Positions 13,301 through 33,239 of a stretch of DNA of 64,000 bases are shown here, one piece after another (within the stretch, counting starts at the first letter, position 1; each line of letters opens with the position of its first letter). The notes below the pieces were generated by a model, which saw nothing but the letters and a program-made list of their open reading frames with translations, was not told where the DNA came from and ran no database searches. The DNA lies in NCBI GenBank assembly GCA_911728435.2, contig OU452210.1, positions 4,216,001-4,280,000 on the forward strand, read 5' to 3'. The position numbers were made by a program, and so were the translations under genes. The DNA is from Apoderus coryli (lineage: Eukaryota; Arthropoda; Insecta; Coleoptera; Attelabidae).

Positions 13301-16300
13301 GAAAGACCAAAATGTCGACCGAAATTGCACTATAGAGAGTTTTCCACTATAAAAAAAAATCGCAAAATTGAATTATAAAAGGTTTTATTAAACATTTGAA
13401 AGTTTAAATACATAGCAGGTACATAATCTACATACACATTACATAAGAATATAGTAATTTGTGGTTTTGAGAAATTGCTAAATAACATACATACATTATT
13501 ATGTAGGTACTAGGAAAAATAATCAGTTATCTTCTTTTGAACATTAATTTTGAAAAATAATTGTTGCTCAACAATTTATTCAAATGCATAAAGATTGGAT
13601 CAGGTCCCTTTCCTGGCCCCTGAGAGTCGTTCGCACACTGTCAAATGTATTTCTTATTTCATTTTCACTAAATTTAACAGGACACTCCCCGGTTTCAGTT
13701 TCTTCTTCATGACCGTCTATACTTTTTATATCCTCAATTATGTCTTGGTCAGCTGGGAGATCTGTCGTGCCAACATCATTGTCGAAACAGTTTCAGTCCA
13801 AATGTTACAGTTCTCCTGACTAACACTTGCACTCTCGCCATACACTGTTTTGAAAACAATCGCATTGCGAGTCTTCCAGGCACTCAACCACCCTTCACTG
13901 GCTTGAAAATTAACGCAAATTTAGAGGCACTTCATATAATTGATTTGTCAAAAACCAAAACCATACATGTCACGAGATTATGGAATCTCATCATCAGTGG
14001 CGATATAATTCAAAAAAACCTTGTACACTGAACACATATGTTCATAAATTGAAGATTTTATACATATCCACAAAGTATTTCTGTTATAAATTAAAATCTT
14101 TTTCCACAGTGTGACTTAATAATTTTATTTGATCAATAATTGATCAAATAATTATGAACATCTTTTCACTGTATATCGTTTGTTCATGTATTTTTGGCAT
14201 TTACCCAATTTGAACTAACCCTCTAACTTTTACCGTTCTCAAGATCCCCTCTTGATTACTATTGATTTAAAATTTAATTTTTCAAGATGATATTTTTACT
14301 AAATAATTTATATTTTACAGGATGTGTTAAAGTATCATGTATCAGCGTTAATTCTTTGTCAGAACCAAGCAAAAGATTGCAATTACAATATTTGGACCTT
14401 ACTGATTGTATAGGAATTCAAGACGGTGGTTTAAGAATTATTGTAAAAAATTGTCCACAATTGGCGTATTTATATTTAAGACGTTGTGTACAAATAACTG
14501 GTAAGTACTAGAATTGCCAACAAAATATATCCAAAATTATTCAAGATTCTCTATAATCCATTTACCTACTGTTTTATCGTTAAAAACTGAATCAGTCTGT
14601 ATATTGGTAAGATTTTTGCAAGAAATTGATACTTTTCCGATTAGGGTACATTTTATTTAATAATAATAATAATATTTATTTCAAACAGCCAATTTACAAT
14701 ACATACTACATATAAATATGTAACAATATTGAAAGGGTTGAAAAACGTCACATAAAAACCGAAAACAAATTCTATAGTAGATCCAAATTACTCACAAAAA
14801 AATCGTCTATACCATATGGTTCCAATTGAATTAAAATATTATAAATTTCTCTTCTAAATACTTTAAAATTACTTATTCGTTTGAATCTATTTGGTAATGC
14901 GTTGAAAAACCTAATACTTTGATATAGGGCATTCTTTTCAAACAAACTTAGCCTATGGGCAGGAAGATTATATTCGATAGTATAATGTAATATTTGAATG
15001 GTACTTTGACTTGGCATAGTTCCTGTTACTAGGATGACAGTAACCTACATTCATTTCGTGAGGCTCATTGCCAACGCCCTCAAAAATTAAACTTTCGATG
15101 TTGGCATATAAGGAAATCATATTGTAGGACCACTTTTTTATCCCTGGAAATTTAACTGGTTAAGTGTACTAAACATGCAAGCATGAAGATGTAATTGACC
15201 CTTTGATAACAGAAGATCACCAAAATCACTATATTGATCGGCTAATTTTCCAGCAAGCTACTGTAAGAGAATTTTTAAATAACCAGACGGTGGATTGGAA
15301 GGAAATTCGATCGCCTGCCAAGTCACCTGATTTATCCGCTGTGGACTACTTTCTTTGTAGTAAATAAGTGTATAACCAGGATAGGGCATAAAATTATTTA
15401 TCATAATTATTATAATCCAATAATACGCATAATATACTTATGTTTTATCACGCCAGAATTAGCGGTTTATAAAAAACATTTTTTAGGGTGTTTCTATATT
15501 CCGATAATGCCCAGATATAGGGACATATACCCTTAAAGGGTTTAGTTGTCTAGTTACAGGGTCTCAAAGGTTCAAATTTAAAATAGAAAACGCCCTTAAA
15601 TATTTTTTTAAATTTCTTGACTGATATGTTCTTTAAAAAATTAACCAGTGGCATGCTATAGGGGTTAGTGACACTTTTTATCCCCCTATTTTTTACGCCA
15701 CTGGAATAAATATATCTTTTAATTTTTTTTTAATTCCCTGTTCATTTTTGCTTAATAAAGTAATAACTTTTTATGGGTCTAAAGTGAACGTTTTTGCAGG
15801 AATTTGCCTATAATCAAAAGTCTGCAAGTGCCTGAGATACTGTGTAACATTATATACATTTCGAAAACACCTTTAAATATTTTTTTTAAATTTCGTGACC
15901 GATATGTTCTTTAAAAAAGTCCTATTTTGACATAAACGATCTTTTCAAAAAATTAACCAGTGGCATGCTATAGGGGTTAGTGACGCTTTTTATCCCCCTA
16001 TTTTTTACGCCAGTGGAAATTAAATTCCCTGTTCATTTCTGGTTAAAAAAGTAATAACTTTTTATGGGTCTAAAGTGAACAGTTTTGCAGCAATTTGCCT
16101 CTAAACAAGTTTCGTTTTTGAATTATGGCAAATTTTCGATTTTAAATTTGAACCTTTGAGACCCTGTAACTAGACAATTAAGCCATCCTTAAAGGGCTGT
16201 CCCTATATCAAAATCCATGAATTAGCGAGAGCTTTCTGTGGTAGACCGTTATCGGTCGAACATAGAAATACCCTGTATTCAAAAGTTATATTATGTATTT

Positions 16301-16843
16301 GTTTCAGATGCTGGTCTCAAATTTGTGCCAAGTTTTTGTTCAGGTTTAAGAGAGTTAAGTGTGAGCGACTGCTCAAATGTAACGGATTTCGGATTATATG
16401 AATTAGCAAAATTGGGTCCTATGCTGCGGTATTTGTCTGTAGCAAAATGTGACCAAGTGAGTGATGCTGGTCTGAAAGTAATAGCTAGGAAATGTTATAA
16501 ACTACGTTACCTCAATGCTAGGGGTTGTGAAGCAGTTTCTGATGATGCCATAACAGTTTTAGCTAGATCGTGTACTAGATTAAGGGCTTTAGATATAGGT
16601 AAATGTGATGTAAGTGATGCTGGTTTAAGAGCATTAGCTGAAAGTTGTCCTAATTTAAAAAAATTAAGTTTACGAAATTGTGATTTAGTTACTGATAGAG
16701 GAGTACAATGTGTGGCATATTACTGTAGAGGTTTACAACAATTAAATATACAAGATTGTCAAATTTCACTCGAAGGATATAGGGCTGTTAAAAAATATTG
16801 TAAACGTTGTATAATTGAACATACGAATCCAGGATTTTTTTAA
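10370..16843 (+). CDS. Fbxl7: F-box/LRR-repeat protein 7 (4 coding exons)
   Basis: Coding exons: 10370-10639, 12134-12914, 14321-14500, 16308-16843. All introns are GT-AG with consistent phases (0, 1, 1), giving 588 aa. The N-terminal ~215 residues are Ser/Asn-rich and poorly conserved. The F-box (KLPDELVIRIFSFLNSLELS, about residues 219-262) binds Skp1. It is followed by cysteine-containing leucine-rich repeats, including RYLNARGCEAVSDDAITVLA, to the C-terminal CKRCIIEHTNPGFF, which is the family's signature ending. The family role is substrate receptor of an SCF ubiquitin ligase; Drosophila Fbxl7 acts in Fat/Dachs (Hippo) growth control. The ATG is 13 nt inside an exon preceded by a TTTCAG acceptor, so a 5-prime UTR exon lies upstream, and the frame is open to the acceptor. 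An AATAAA lies at 16904. Introns contain transposon relics. Confidence 0.93.
10656..11693 (+). mobile_element. mariner-like element with ~90-bp terminal inverted repeats
   Basis: Left end 10656-10745 and right end 11604-11693 are inverted copies. They share CGGGTGATTC / GGGTGATCC termini and the block AATAAACATAAAAGTTCCAA. Inside, on the plus strand, a decayed transposase reads SRIADSHQITQSPALRNLQI, YPFHLQEVQHYLKYDDFAVR and, in another frame, FTCDGINNFHNKHRWSYANP (first catalytic Asp) and YLNFLQNHLQNLLEDVSSL. A microsatellite-like ATT run interrupts it at 11293-11309. It lies in Fbxl7 intron 1, 17 nt after the exon 1 donor. Confidence 0.75.
13281..13915 (-). mobile_element. Tigger/pogo relic, internally deleted
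   Basis: A TA followed by CAGTCGAACCTCTATATAGT at 13281 is a typical Tigger terminal inverted repeat. On the minus strand, from about 13906, FQASEGWLSAWKTRNAIVFK and GESASVSQENCN encode the CENP-B-type HTH. The frame then runs directly into VGTTDLPADQDIIEDIKSID and SENEIRNTFDSVRTTLRGQE, which is the C-terminal tail. The whole DDE catalytic core is missing. No matching end was found on the right. It sits in Fbxl7 intron 2. Confidence 0.65.
13960..14001 (-). ncRNA. decayed hammerhead-ribozyme-like motif
   Basis: Minus strand: GCCA, CTGATGA (13997-13991), one T, stem II GAGAT/AATCTC around a short loop, then GTGAC where GAAAC is expected, ATGTA, and TGGT closing stem I with GCCA. Stems I (4 bp) and II (5 bp) are intact, but the catalytic G12-A13-A14 has become GTG. 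I would expect no self-cleavage. It lies antisense within Fbxl7 intron 2. Confidence 0.4.
14650..15045 (-). mobile_element. 5-prime-truncated non-LTR retrotransposon 3-prime end
   Basis: The minus strand has an open frame (15017-14772) reading IEYNLPAHRLSLFEKNALYQ, SIRFFNALPNRFK and VFRREIYNILIQLEPYGIDD. This is the typical post-RT C-terminus of jockey-like non-LTR elements. It is followed by AATAAATATT and a (TTA)n tail at 14673-14658. It is 5-prime truncated as usual for LINE insertions. It lies in Fbxl7 intron 3. Confidence 0.75.
15190..15370 (+). pseudogene. mariner-like transposase fragment
   Basis: The plus strand reads FQQATVREFLNNQTVDWKEI and RSPAKSPDLSAVDYFLCS, corresponding to the second and third catalytic blocks (FQQDGAxxH ... 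[14 protein letters not shown]) of mariner-like transposases, with the second Asp region deleted. It is a short dead fragment in Fbxl7 intron 3. Confidence 0.6.
15514..16209. mobile_element. nonautonomous TIR element with internal direct repeats
   Basis: Ends GATATAGGGACA... (15514 onward) and ...TGTCCCTATATC (to 16209) are inverted copies about 80 bp long. They share TCTAGTTACAGGGTCTCAAA and TTCAAATTTAAAAT. Inside are two direct copies of a ~230-bp unit (about 15590-15835 and 15880-16110) sharing AACCAGTGGCATGCTATAGG and TTTTTATGGGTCTAAAGTGA. It has no coding potential. It lies in Fbxl7 intron 3 and ends about 100 bp before exon 4. Confidence 0.7.
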
Positions 16844-16903
16844 TATTTTGTTAATAATATATAGTTTATATTTATTTAATTTTTGTATATTTGTATATTT
16901 TTG

Positions 16904-16909
16904 AATAAA
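16904..16909 (+). promoter_or_regulatory. polyadenylation signal AATAAA of Fbxl7
   Basis: AATAAA 61 nt after the Fbxl7 stop codon, in an AT-rich 3-prime UTR. It is the first canonical hexamer downstream of the stop. Confidence 0.6.
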
Positions 16910-16919
16910 TATTTTATAA

Positions 16920-19900
16920 TAATTGAAACTAGGCTATTTTGTTTGTATAAATAACTATTATGTATTACAACAGAAGTTGATATATACAAAAAATTACAAA
17001 AATTCAGTTCTAGCTATACTTAAAAATAAACAGATTTTATCGGTAAATTGGAAAATTAACATATTTTCCTATTTTTACACCAAAACGTACTACATTACGT
17101 CAAAAATTTGACACAAAATTAGTTCAGATAAAATAATCTGGCGGCAAGTACAACAAATAAATTATAAAAAAAAATAGTTTAACACAATTGACTCCAGGAT
17201 CAGTTTCTACGTACTTCCATATTATGCTAAAATTGTCTAATAATGTTGGCATTTAATTTCAAAAAGTTAAAGTTTCATTTTTGCTAACATTTTCGTATTA
17301 CGTTTATTTTTTATCAGCAGATATTTGCAAATTTTGTATAAGATATACATAAAAATCATGAGAATAGGTATAGAACTTAGACAAACTTTTTCGAAGAATC
17401 ATGTATAAGGTGTTCCAAATACGATGGTTTTGGTTTTGTAAAACTAATGAGAAGCAGTAAATTCTTTTACAAATTATTCAGTTCTCGAACTACATTGTGA
17501 CTATCAAAACTACAAAATACTAAAGGAACTTCTCGATGGTACGACAAAAATGAGTTCAATGGCCTACACATGTTTTTTGTAGGAATCTAGTTACGAAGAT
17601 ATGGCATAAACTTTTTCTTACTATTTTTTAATTATTCACAACAAGTACTTTAGTGCCCGAGTGTAGTTAATTCCACTAGTTTGTTTTAGTGCACACAAAT
17701 ATGAACGGCATGTGTTTCCAAACGACAAAATGTAGAGTTCAATCAGGCTTTGTTCGAAACTACCAGTCGCGAGCACGGAAAACGAAGCTCATAAACCCAG
17801 CTTATGTGTGTAATTTTCTCAATAATCTATATTGTTGAAACAACCTATAAACTCATGTTAAATAAATGCCTATTGTTTTTAATAACAAATGTTCAATAAG
17901 TATGCAATATCACCTTGATCATAATCAAAAAAGTAGCAGTTTTTGAAAATTATATTTCACGCCACTTTACCCAATTTAATAAATGTAATTTTAATTTAAA
18001 TTCAACTGATTTTTGTTTTGCTTTCTGTCTCATCGAATATTGTAAAAGGAGACGAAATTCGTATGTCAATGCGTCGTCAGACCATCGATTCAAGAAAACG
18101 CACTCTCCAGTCCGCAGAATTCATACTGAATACTAGGTTTTCTACTATTTAGTGGCGGGCCTGAAAGCTTGACTTAATCACTTTTGGTAAGCTAAAACGA
18201 CAGGAAGGAGACCGTATGCTTCTATTACTCAGAATAAATAAAAAATTAAGTGAAGTTGTGAGACGTCGAATGAACGATGTTCTCAGGGTGACACTAGGTT
18301 CCATATTATTTACACACGTTTTATTTTATTATTTTTATCCTTTACAAATTAACACCCAGTAAGCAAAGTAAGCACTTCAGGGAGTAAGAAAAACAAGTGA
18401 TAAGTGGCTTTCGCGGTCGTCTACTGAATAACTAGTTTCTCAGATTATTATGCAGTCATCTTTTAAAATAAATTTAATTTCATTACAGAACACCATCACG
18501 TTAACTCCTAAAGATGCCGACCACCCAATTTGACGAAATACAGTTATTACAGGTCTCAAGAAGCTTGAAGTATAAATTTTACAACGTACATTTTTTCCAC
18601 CCAGTTTATTTCTATCCCAACTAGACAGAAGAATGGAGCGCCCCGGGAAACAAACAACTTTACATATTTACAAATAATCCTCTTAAACTACTCCATTATG
18701 GCACGTAAGAGCCATAGAAAAAAAAACGGCATAGTTGCAAACTTTTTACAAGAAAACAATTTGATCACTTTGAATTGACCTGCACCAGAAGCAAAACTTA
18801 GGTTTTTATATATTTTTCATAATACCCAAAGAAGTTGGCCTCTAAATGATTTTGTTTCTACAATAATCCGGCTGGAGTAATGAATGTGATGATATCTATA
18901 TATCAGTGGCCAAACATTAACTCAGAGTTTTGGTAAACTGAATATTAAAAAATTTCTTATTTACCTATAACATAACGATACATATAAACTGATCCTTAAT
19001 TCTGACATTATAACGTGTAATAGGTATTAAAAATATACCTATATCGATTACATAATAAATTATCTAAAAGATTACAAAGATACATATTAAAAATACAATA
19101 AATGAGGGGTAACACAAATGATATAATAAAAAAAATGAAAATAAATATAAACAATTACATGAGAGTCACTATTAACAAACAAATGTATAAGAAAAATGAG
19201 GATTAAAGCTTCAGATTTTTTCCATTTTAAGATCTTGAAAAATCACAGTAAAATTTTATTATTATTCATATATAAAACTAAAAAAGAACTAGTAACTTTT
19301 TAACGTTACGTTTATCTCACATTTAACCGAATCAAACAATTTTACCCTGGATTAAAAATTAAGTATTTTAGGTTTGTTACAACTATCTACAGGAACTGGC
19401 ATGCAAAACTTAGGAGATGATAGATGAGCTAAAAATAATGAGAGTATTTTATATAAAATTTGCCCCTTAAAAAGCTATAGGCTTTAAAGTTAGAAATTAA
19501 AAATAGTTTTTTTTACTTATAATTATTAAACTACTTAAGTATATGAGATCAATTATAAACACCATAAATGGACCACCCATGTGAACTTTTTCACTTTCCA
19601 AGGTGACGAGATTTCTTAAACATTTTTAAAAAAACGTACATCATGTAACACCTCGATAAATTTCTAGGAAACATCGGATTTATTTTTTTTTAAATTTGAA
19701 AAAATAGTCAGTGTGTAACAATTATTATTACGCAATAATAGTCGACACTCCACAAAACAATCACAGCTTTAATTATGCAATCTGCCAGACATGTTTCAGA
19801 CACACAATGTCCATCATCAGCGGCTTAGCAATTATCAATTTCGGTACACAAAATCGTTGACAAATTTGAAATAATTCAATTCTAAAATAAAGATCAAACG

Positions 19901-20810
19901 ATTAGACACCAATGTGTCTGTCTAATCTAATAAGTATTACTTTATTATTAATAAATCATAACAATAAAAGCATCAAAAAATATTCGATTCGATAAAAAGA
20001 ATCAAAGTAGGGAAATATTTTCTAGTTTTCCAACAGTGAATTCGTCAATCGTGCGATATAAAATTGCTTAAACCGTCAATTTTATCGAGTCACAAGATAT
20101 TTTCCTTTCTATCATGGATTGGTTTTTCTTTTATCCTTACCTGAGTTCACAAGGGTAGTACAAATTTGTTTACAATGCCAGCAACGTATTTATATTCGTC
20201 TAATGTTTTAATTATTTCAAATAGTTGAATGTAAACAAAAAAAAACATAATTTCTAAATTTAGAGCCATAGAGCTTAACGAAGGGTCGCAAATTTTACAT
20301 GAAGCATTATCATCTCCGTACGAACTCGCCCTGTATCTTCAATCGATTCGATTTTTCACACAAAACACGGTGCTTTGAAAAACCACACCCTTTAAGTGTA
20401 GTCTTTTCTTGAATTGAATAACAGTTCTTGATAGAACAGCGATTTCAAAAATTACAATGCATGGAATATAATACGGATATAACAATAATGGCAATTGGCA
20501 AAAAACATACGCAAACATCAAGGGTCAACTCGAAACAAAATAGGGTTAAAAAACGAATATATATATGTAAAAAGAATCAAGAATAACAAGCCATTAGAAA
20601 TTTTATTACAATAACAATTGTATAAAAATGTGGTACATATAAACAGCATATATTTTCGAGATCCTTAAACACAAAACTCTAAACGTTTGAAAGAAAAACT
20701 TTTAAAATTGAATTATAAGTAATAACGTCATATTGATAAGGTTAGCTAGTCAAAGTTTTGGAATGACTATACAATCCCAGAATCTAAAACCTAAACTTCA
20801 GAGGACATAC
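16920..20810. other. intergenic, no protein gene seen
   Basis: Lies between the convergent Fbxl7 and Magi genes. Short open frames only. At 18486-18530, CACCATCACGTTAACTCCTA followed by AAGATGCC resembles 44177-44215 (CACCATCATGTTAAGTCTTG then AAGATGCC), a pair of related decayed repeats. A hammerhead-like motif at 19777-19830 is listed separately. Nothing else supported. Confidence 0.45.
19777..19830 (-). ncRNA. type-I hammerhead ribozyme-like motif
   Basis: Minus strand, 5-prime to 3-prime: outer stem I TGC; inner stem I GCCG; core CTGATGA (19820-19814); one extra T; stem II GGACA/TGTCT with a 5-nt loop; GAAA (19797-19794); a 2-bp stem III (AC/GT); cleavage triplet GTC; then TGGC pairing with GCCG; internal loop; GCA pairing with TGC. 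All core bases C3-A9, G12-A14, A15.1 and U16.1 are present. The short stem III and internal loop in stem I are as described for hammerheads in Penelope-like elements and retrozymes. The single U between A9 and stem II is a deviation. The fold was made by eye. Confidence 0.5.
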
Positions 20811-20814
20811 ATCA

Positions 20815-21600
20815 TAGATAGATAGATATGTTTATTCACCATCTTATGTTACAAAACATGTATAGTACGTCAAAAAAATAAAAATTAATCAAAGTTACAG
20901 CAACAAAGAAAGGCTTACAAACAAATTAAAATAGCACATAAAACAAACTAAAATCTAAAAAAATCTTACAATATCGCTTCTGAAATAGTCCTCAAAGGTA
21001 TAAAAAGCTTGAGATATCAAAAATGATTTAATACATTTGGTAAATTGGACTTCACCAAGGTTCTTTATGTGAGACGGCAGCTTATTATAAAATTTGACAC
21101 AATAATAGTCAGAACCTTTCCTAGTCCTCAACAGGCGGTGAAACTCAGGCAATATGTCATTGCGATTTCGCGTACCATAATTATGCATATCAGAGTGTAG
21201 AGTGAAATGCGAGGCATTGGTTCGAATGTAGCCAAGACAGTTTAAGATGTACAAGGAAGGCAAAGTAAGTAGTCCATGTTCAACAAAATACTTTTTACAG
21301 CAGTCACGCCAACCGAGCCCCAACATTGTACGTAAACATCTCCTCTGTAGCTTGAAGATTTTCATTGCATGGGAACTATGTCCCCAGTTCAAAATACCAT
21401 ACGACATACGGGAAACAAAATAACCATGATATACCGTCAACAGACTGGCGATTGAAACAACACAACATATGTGCAATTTCTCCATAGACCTCTCTTTAAC
21501 GCCACATTTTGTATCGTCTATTTTTGACTGTCAAAATAAAGATAAAGTAACCAAATTTGTAAGCAAACAGCACTTGTCTCATATTTGAAAAAATAACCTA
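20815..21600 (-). mobile_element. 5-prime-truncated non-LTR retrotransposon
   Basis: A minus-strand open frame (21485-20955, 176 codons) reads YGILNWGHSSHAMKIFKLQR, RCLRTMLGLGWRDCCKKYFV, NYGTRNRNDI and FYNKLPSHIKNLGEVQFTKC. This is the conserved C-terminus following the RT domain of jockey-like non-LTR elements (YGxxxWG ... KxFYNxLP). Its 3-prime end is GAATAAACATATCTATCTAT with a (CTAT)n tail at about 20836-20815. The frame is intact but the RT catalytic domain is missing. The truncation point lies near the TCATCGATTA repeat tail at 21609-21640. Confidence 0.8.
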
Positions 21601-21642
21601 CCCCTACCAAGGCAAAGTTCTACTCATCGATTACCGAAACAC
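21600..21642 (+). repeat. solo tail of the TCATCGATTA repeat family
   Basis: CCAAGGCAAAGTTCTACTCA followed by TCGATTA matches the 3-prime tail (GCCAAAGGTTCTACTCATCG ATTA) of the foldback insertions at 23439-23549 and 48024-48284. No hairpin part is visible here, so this is a truncated copy at the 5-prime edge of the adjacent LINE fragment. Confidence 0.5.
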
Positions 21643-21644
21643 AA

Positions 21645-22960
21645 ATAATAAAGACAGATTAGAGTTAAAAACGGAATCAATGATAAATATTGAAACAAAC
21701 CTAATATACCTACATCTAAACATAAAAATTAATATGTGAGATAATTACCATTTATTATCACAAATGTTTAATTTTGGTTTCATAATATATATATTATTTA
21801 AACTTTAAACAATCAAAATTTAACCTATCAACCATATTTGTAATACAGTGTCCGGAGAAAGTATTTTGATTCCTACATTTTCTAACAAAAATTGTAGGAA
21901 ATCAAACGAAACATTTCGAGGTTACCTTCGGAATTATTTTAAGTTCAAGATAAATATTTTAAATATTTCATAAATTAATCACTCCTCCTAAAAAGGGATT
22001 TCTTCGTTAAATAAATAAAATTATATCAAGATTAAATTAGTTTTTCTGCCAAAAAATGGCATCCAATTCGAAACTTAGAATTGAGTAATTTTATAACCAT
22101 GAGATTGATCTGCAGATCAGTATGAATTTCACAGCAAAAAAACGGTAAAGACAGAAATATAAATTGGACAAACATTTACATTCAATAATGTAACTTAGTT
22201 AGGGGTTAATGATAGTCTCATATCGTTGGGTGCCAAAATTTCCCGGCTATGTCTGTAAGTCAATAAGAATTCCCATTCAAAATAACAATGGTGAACATAA
22301 AAATTTCAAGGTTGACCTTAAAAAGAATAAAGAAAATGTTCCGTTTGATTTACTAAAATTCTAAATGTTATTGTGCCTAAGTTTCTTTGATATTTTCCGA
22401 ACCCGATATAACAAAACATCTACATAATTGCATTGTTACTAAGCTCGTCCCTTTTTAGACATAATTATTGAGCACAATAATGACATTTTATTATCAATTG
22501 ATTCCATTTTCAGTTATTTAAATTGAAACCAAATTTAATAGATTATCAAATCTGAAATAAAATTTGTCTTATCACAACTTATTTGATATAGCAAATAAAA
22601 ATTACACATTTTTTAAATAAATGCAGGACCTCCTCACAAAAATTACGCAAATAAGAAAAGAGAACCAGTCTCATTTCGATTATGTTTGAACCATTATTAT
22701 AACTTAATAATTTTTACAACAAATTCTACATATATATATATATATATATCATAAATATTAAAATGTTTTAAAGATCATCTCGAAATTTTTATCGTATTAC
22801 GTAAAATTATGTAAGAAATATAAATAATGCATGGTAGTTCTCTCATAGAACAAATTTAGACCTATTATGATTTTTAATAAATTAATGAAAAAATATATTA
22901 TGCTTTTAACTGTTTAAATGAAAACGGAAAATTAAAATTAGATACTTAGAGCTGAGCAGA
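21645..22960. other. intergenic, no gene seen
   Basis: AT-rich with an (AT)n microsatellite at 22731-22750. The palindrome TGATCTGCAGATCA near 22108 is short. No gene supported. The distal Magi 3-prime UTR could extend into the right edge of this stretch. Confidence 0.4.
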
Positions 22961-22969
22961 CTGTTATAT

Positions 22970-23036
22970 TCTTTGAATATTACAGTACTGAAACTCGCCC
23001 ATGAATAAAGACATTTATTATTATTATTATTATTAT
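22970..23036 (+). mobile_element. non-LTR 3-prime tail with (TTA)n
   Basis: GAATAAAGACATTTATTATT running into about eight ATT units is the typical 3-prime terminus of a plus-strand non-LTR element. Only the 3-prime UTR and tail can be recognised. It lies about 140 bp beyond the Magi stop codon and may be within its 3-prime UTR in antisense orientation. Confidence 0.45.
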
Positions 23037-23176
23037 ACTGGAAATCAACTTTATAAAACAATATACAATGTATTCCGGGGAATTCTGTAGTAGTCTCAAA
23101 GACAAATTTTATTTTAACTATAGACTTGTCATGTATTAAATCGGTTGCAATTAAATTAGCAAATATGGAACAATAT

Positions 23177-33234
<10,058 letters not shown>

Positions 33235-33239
33235 TGTTT

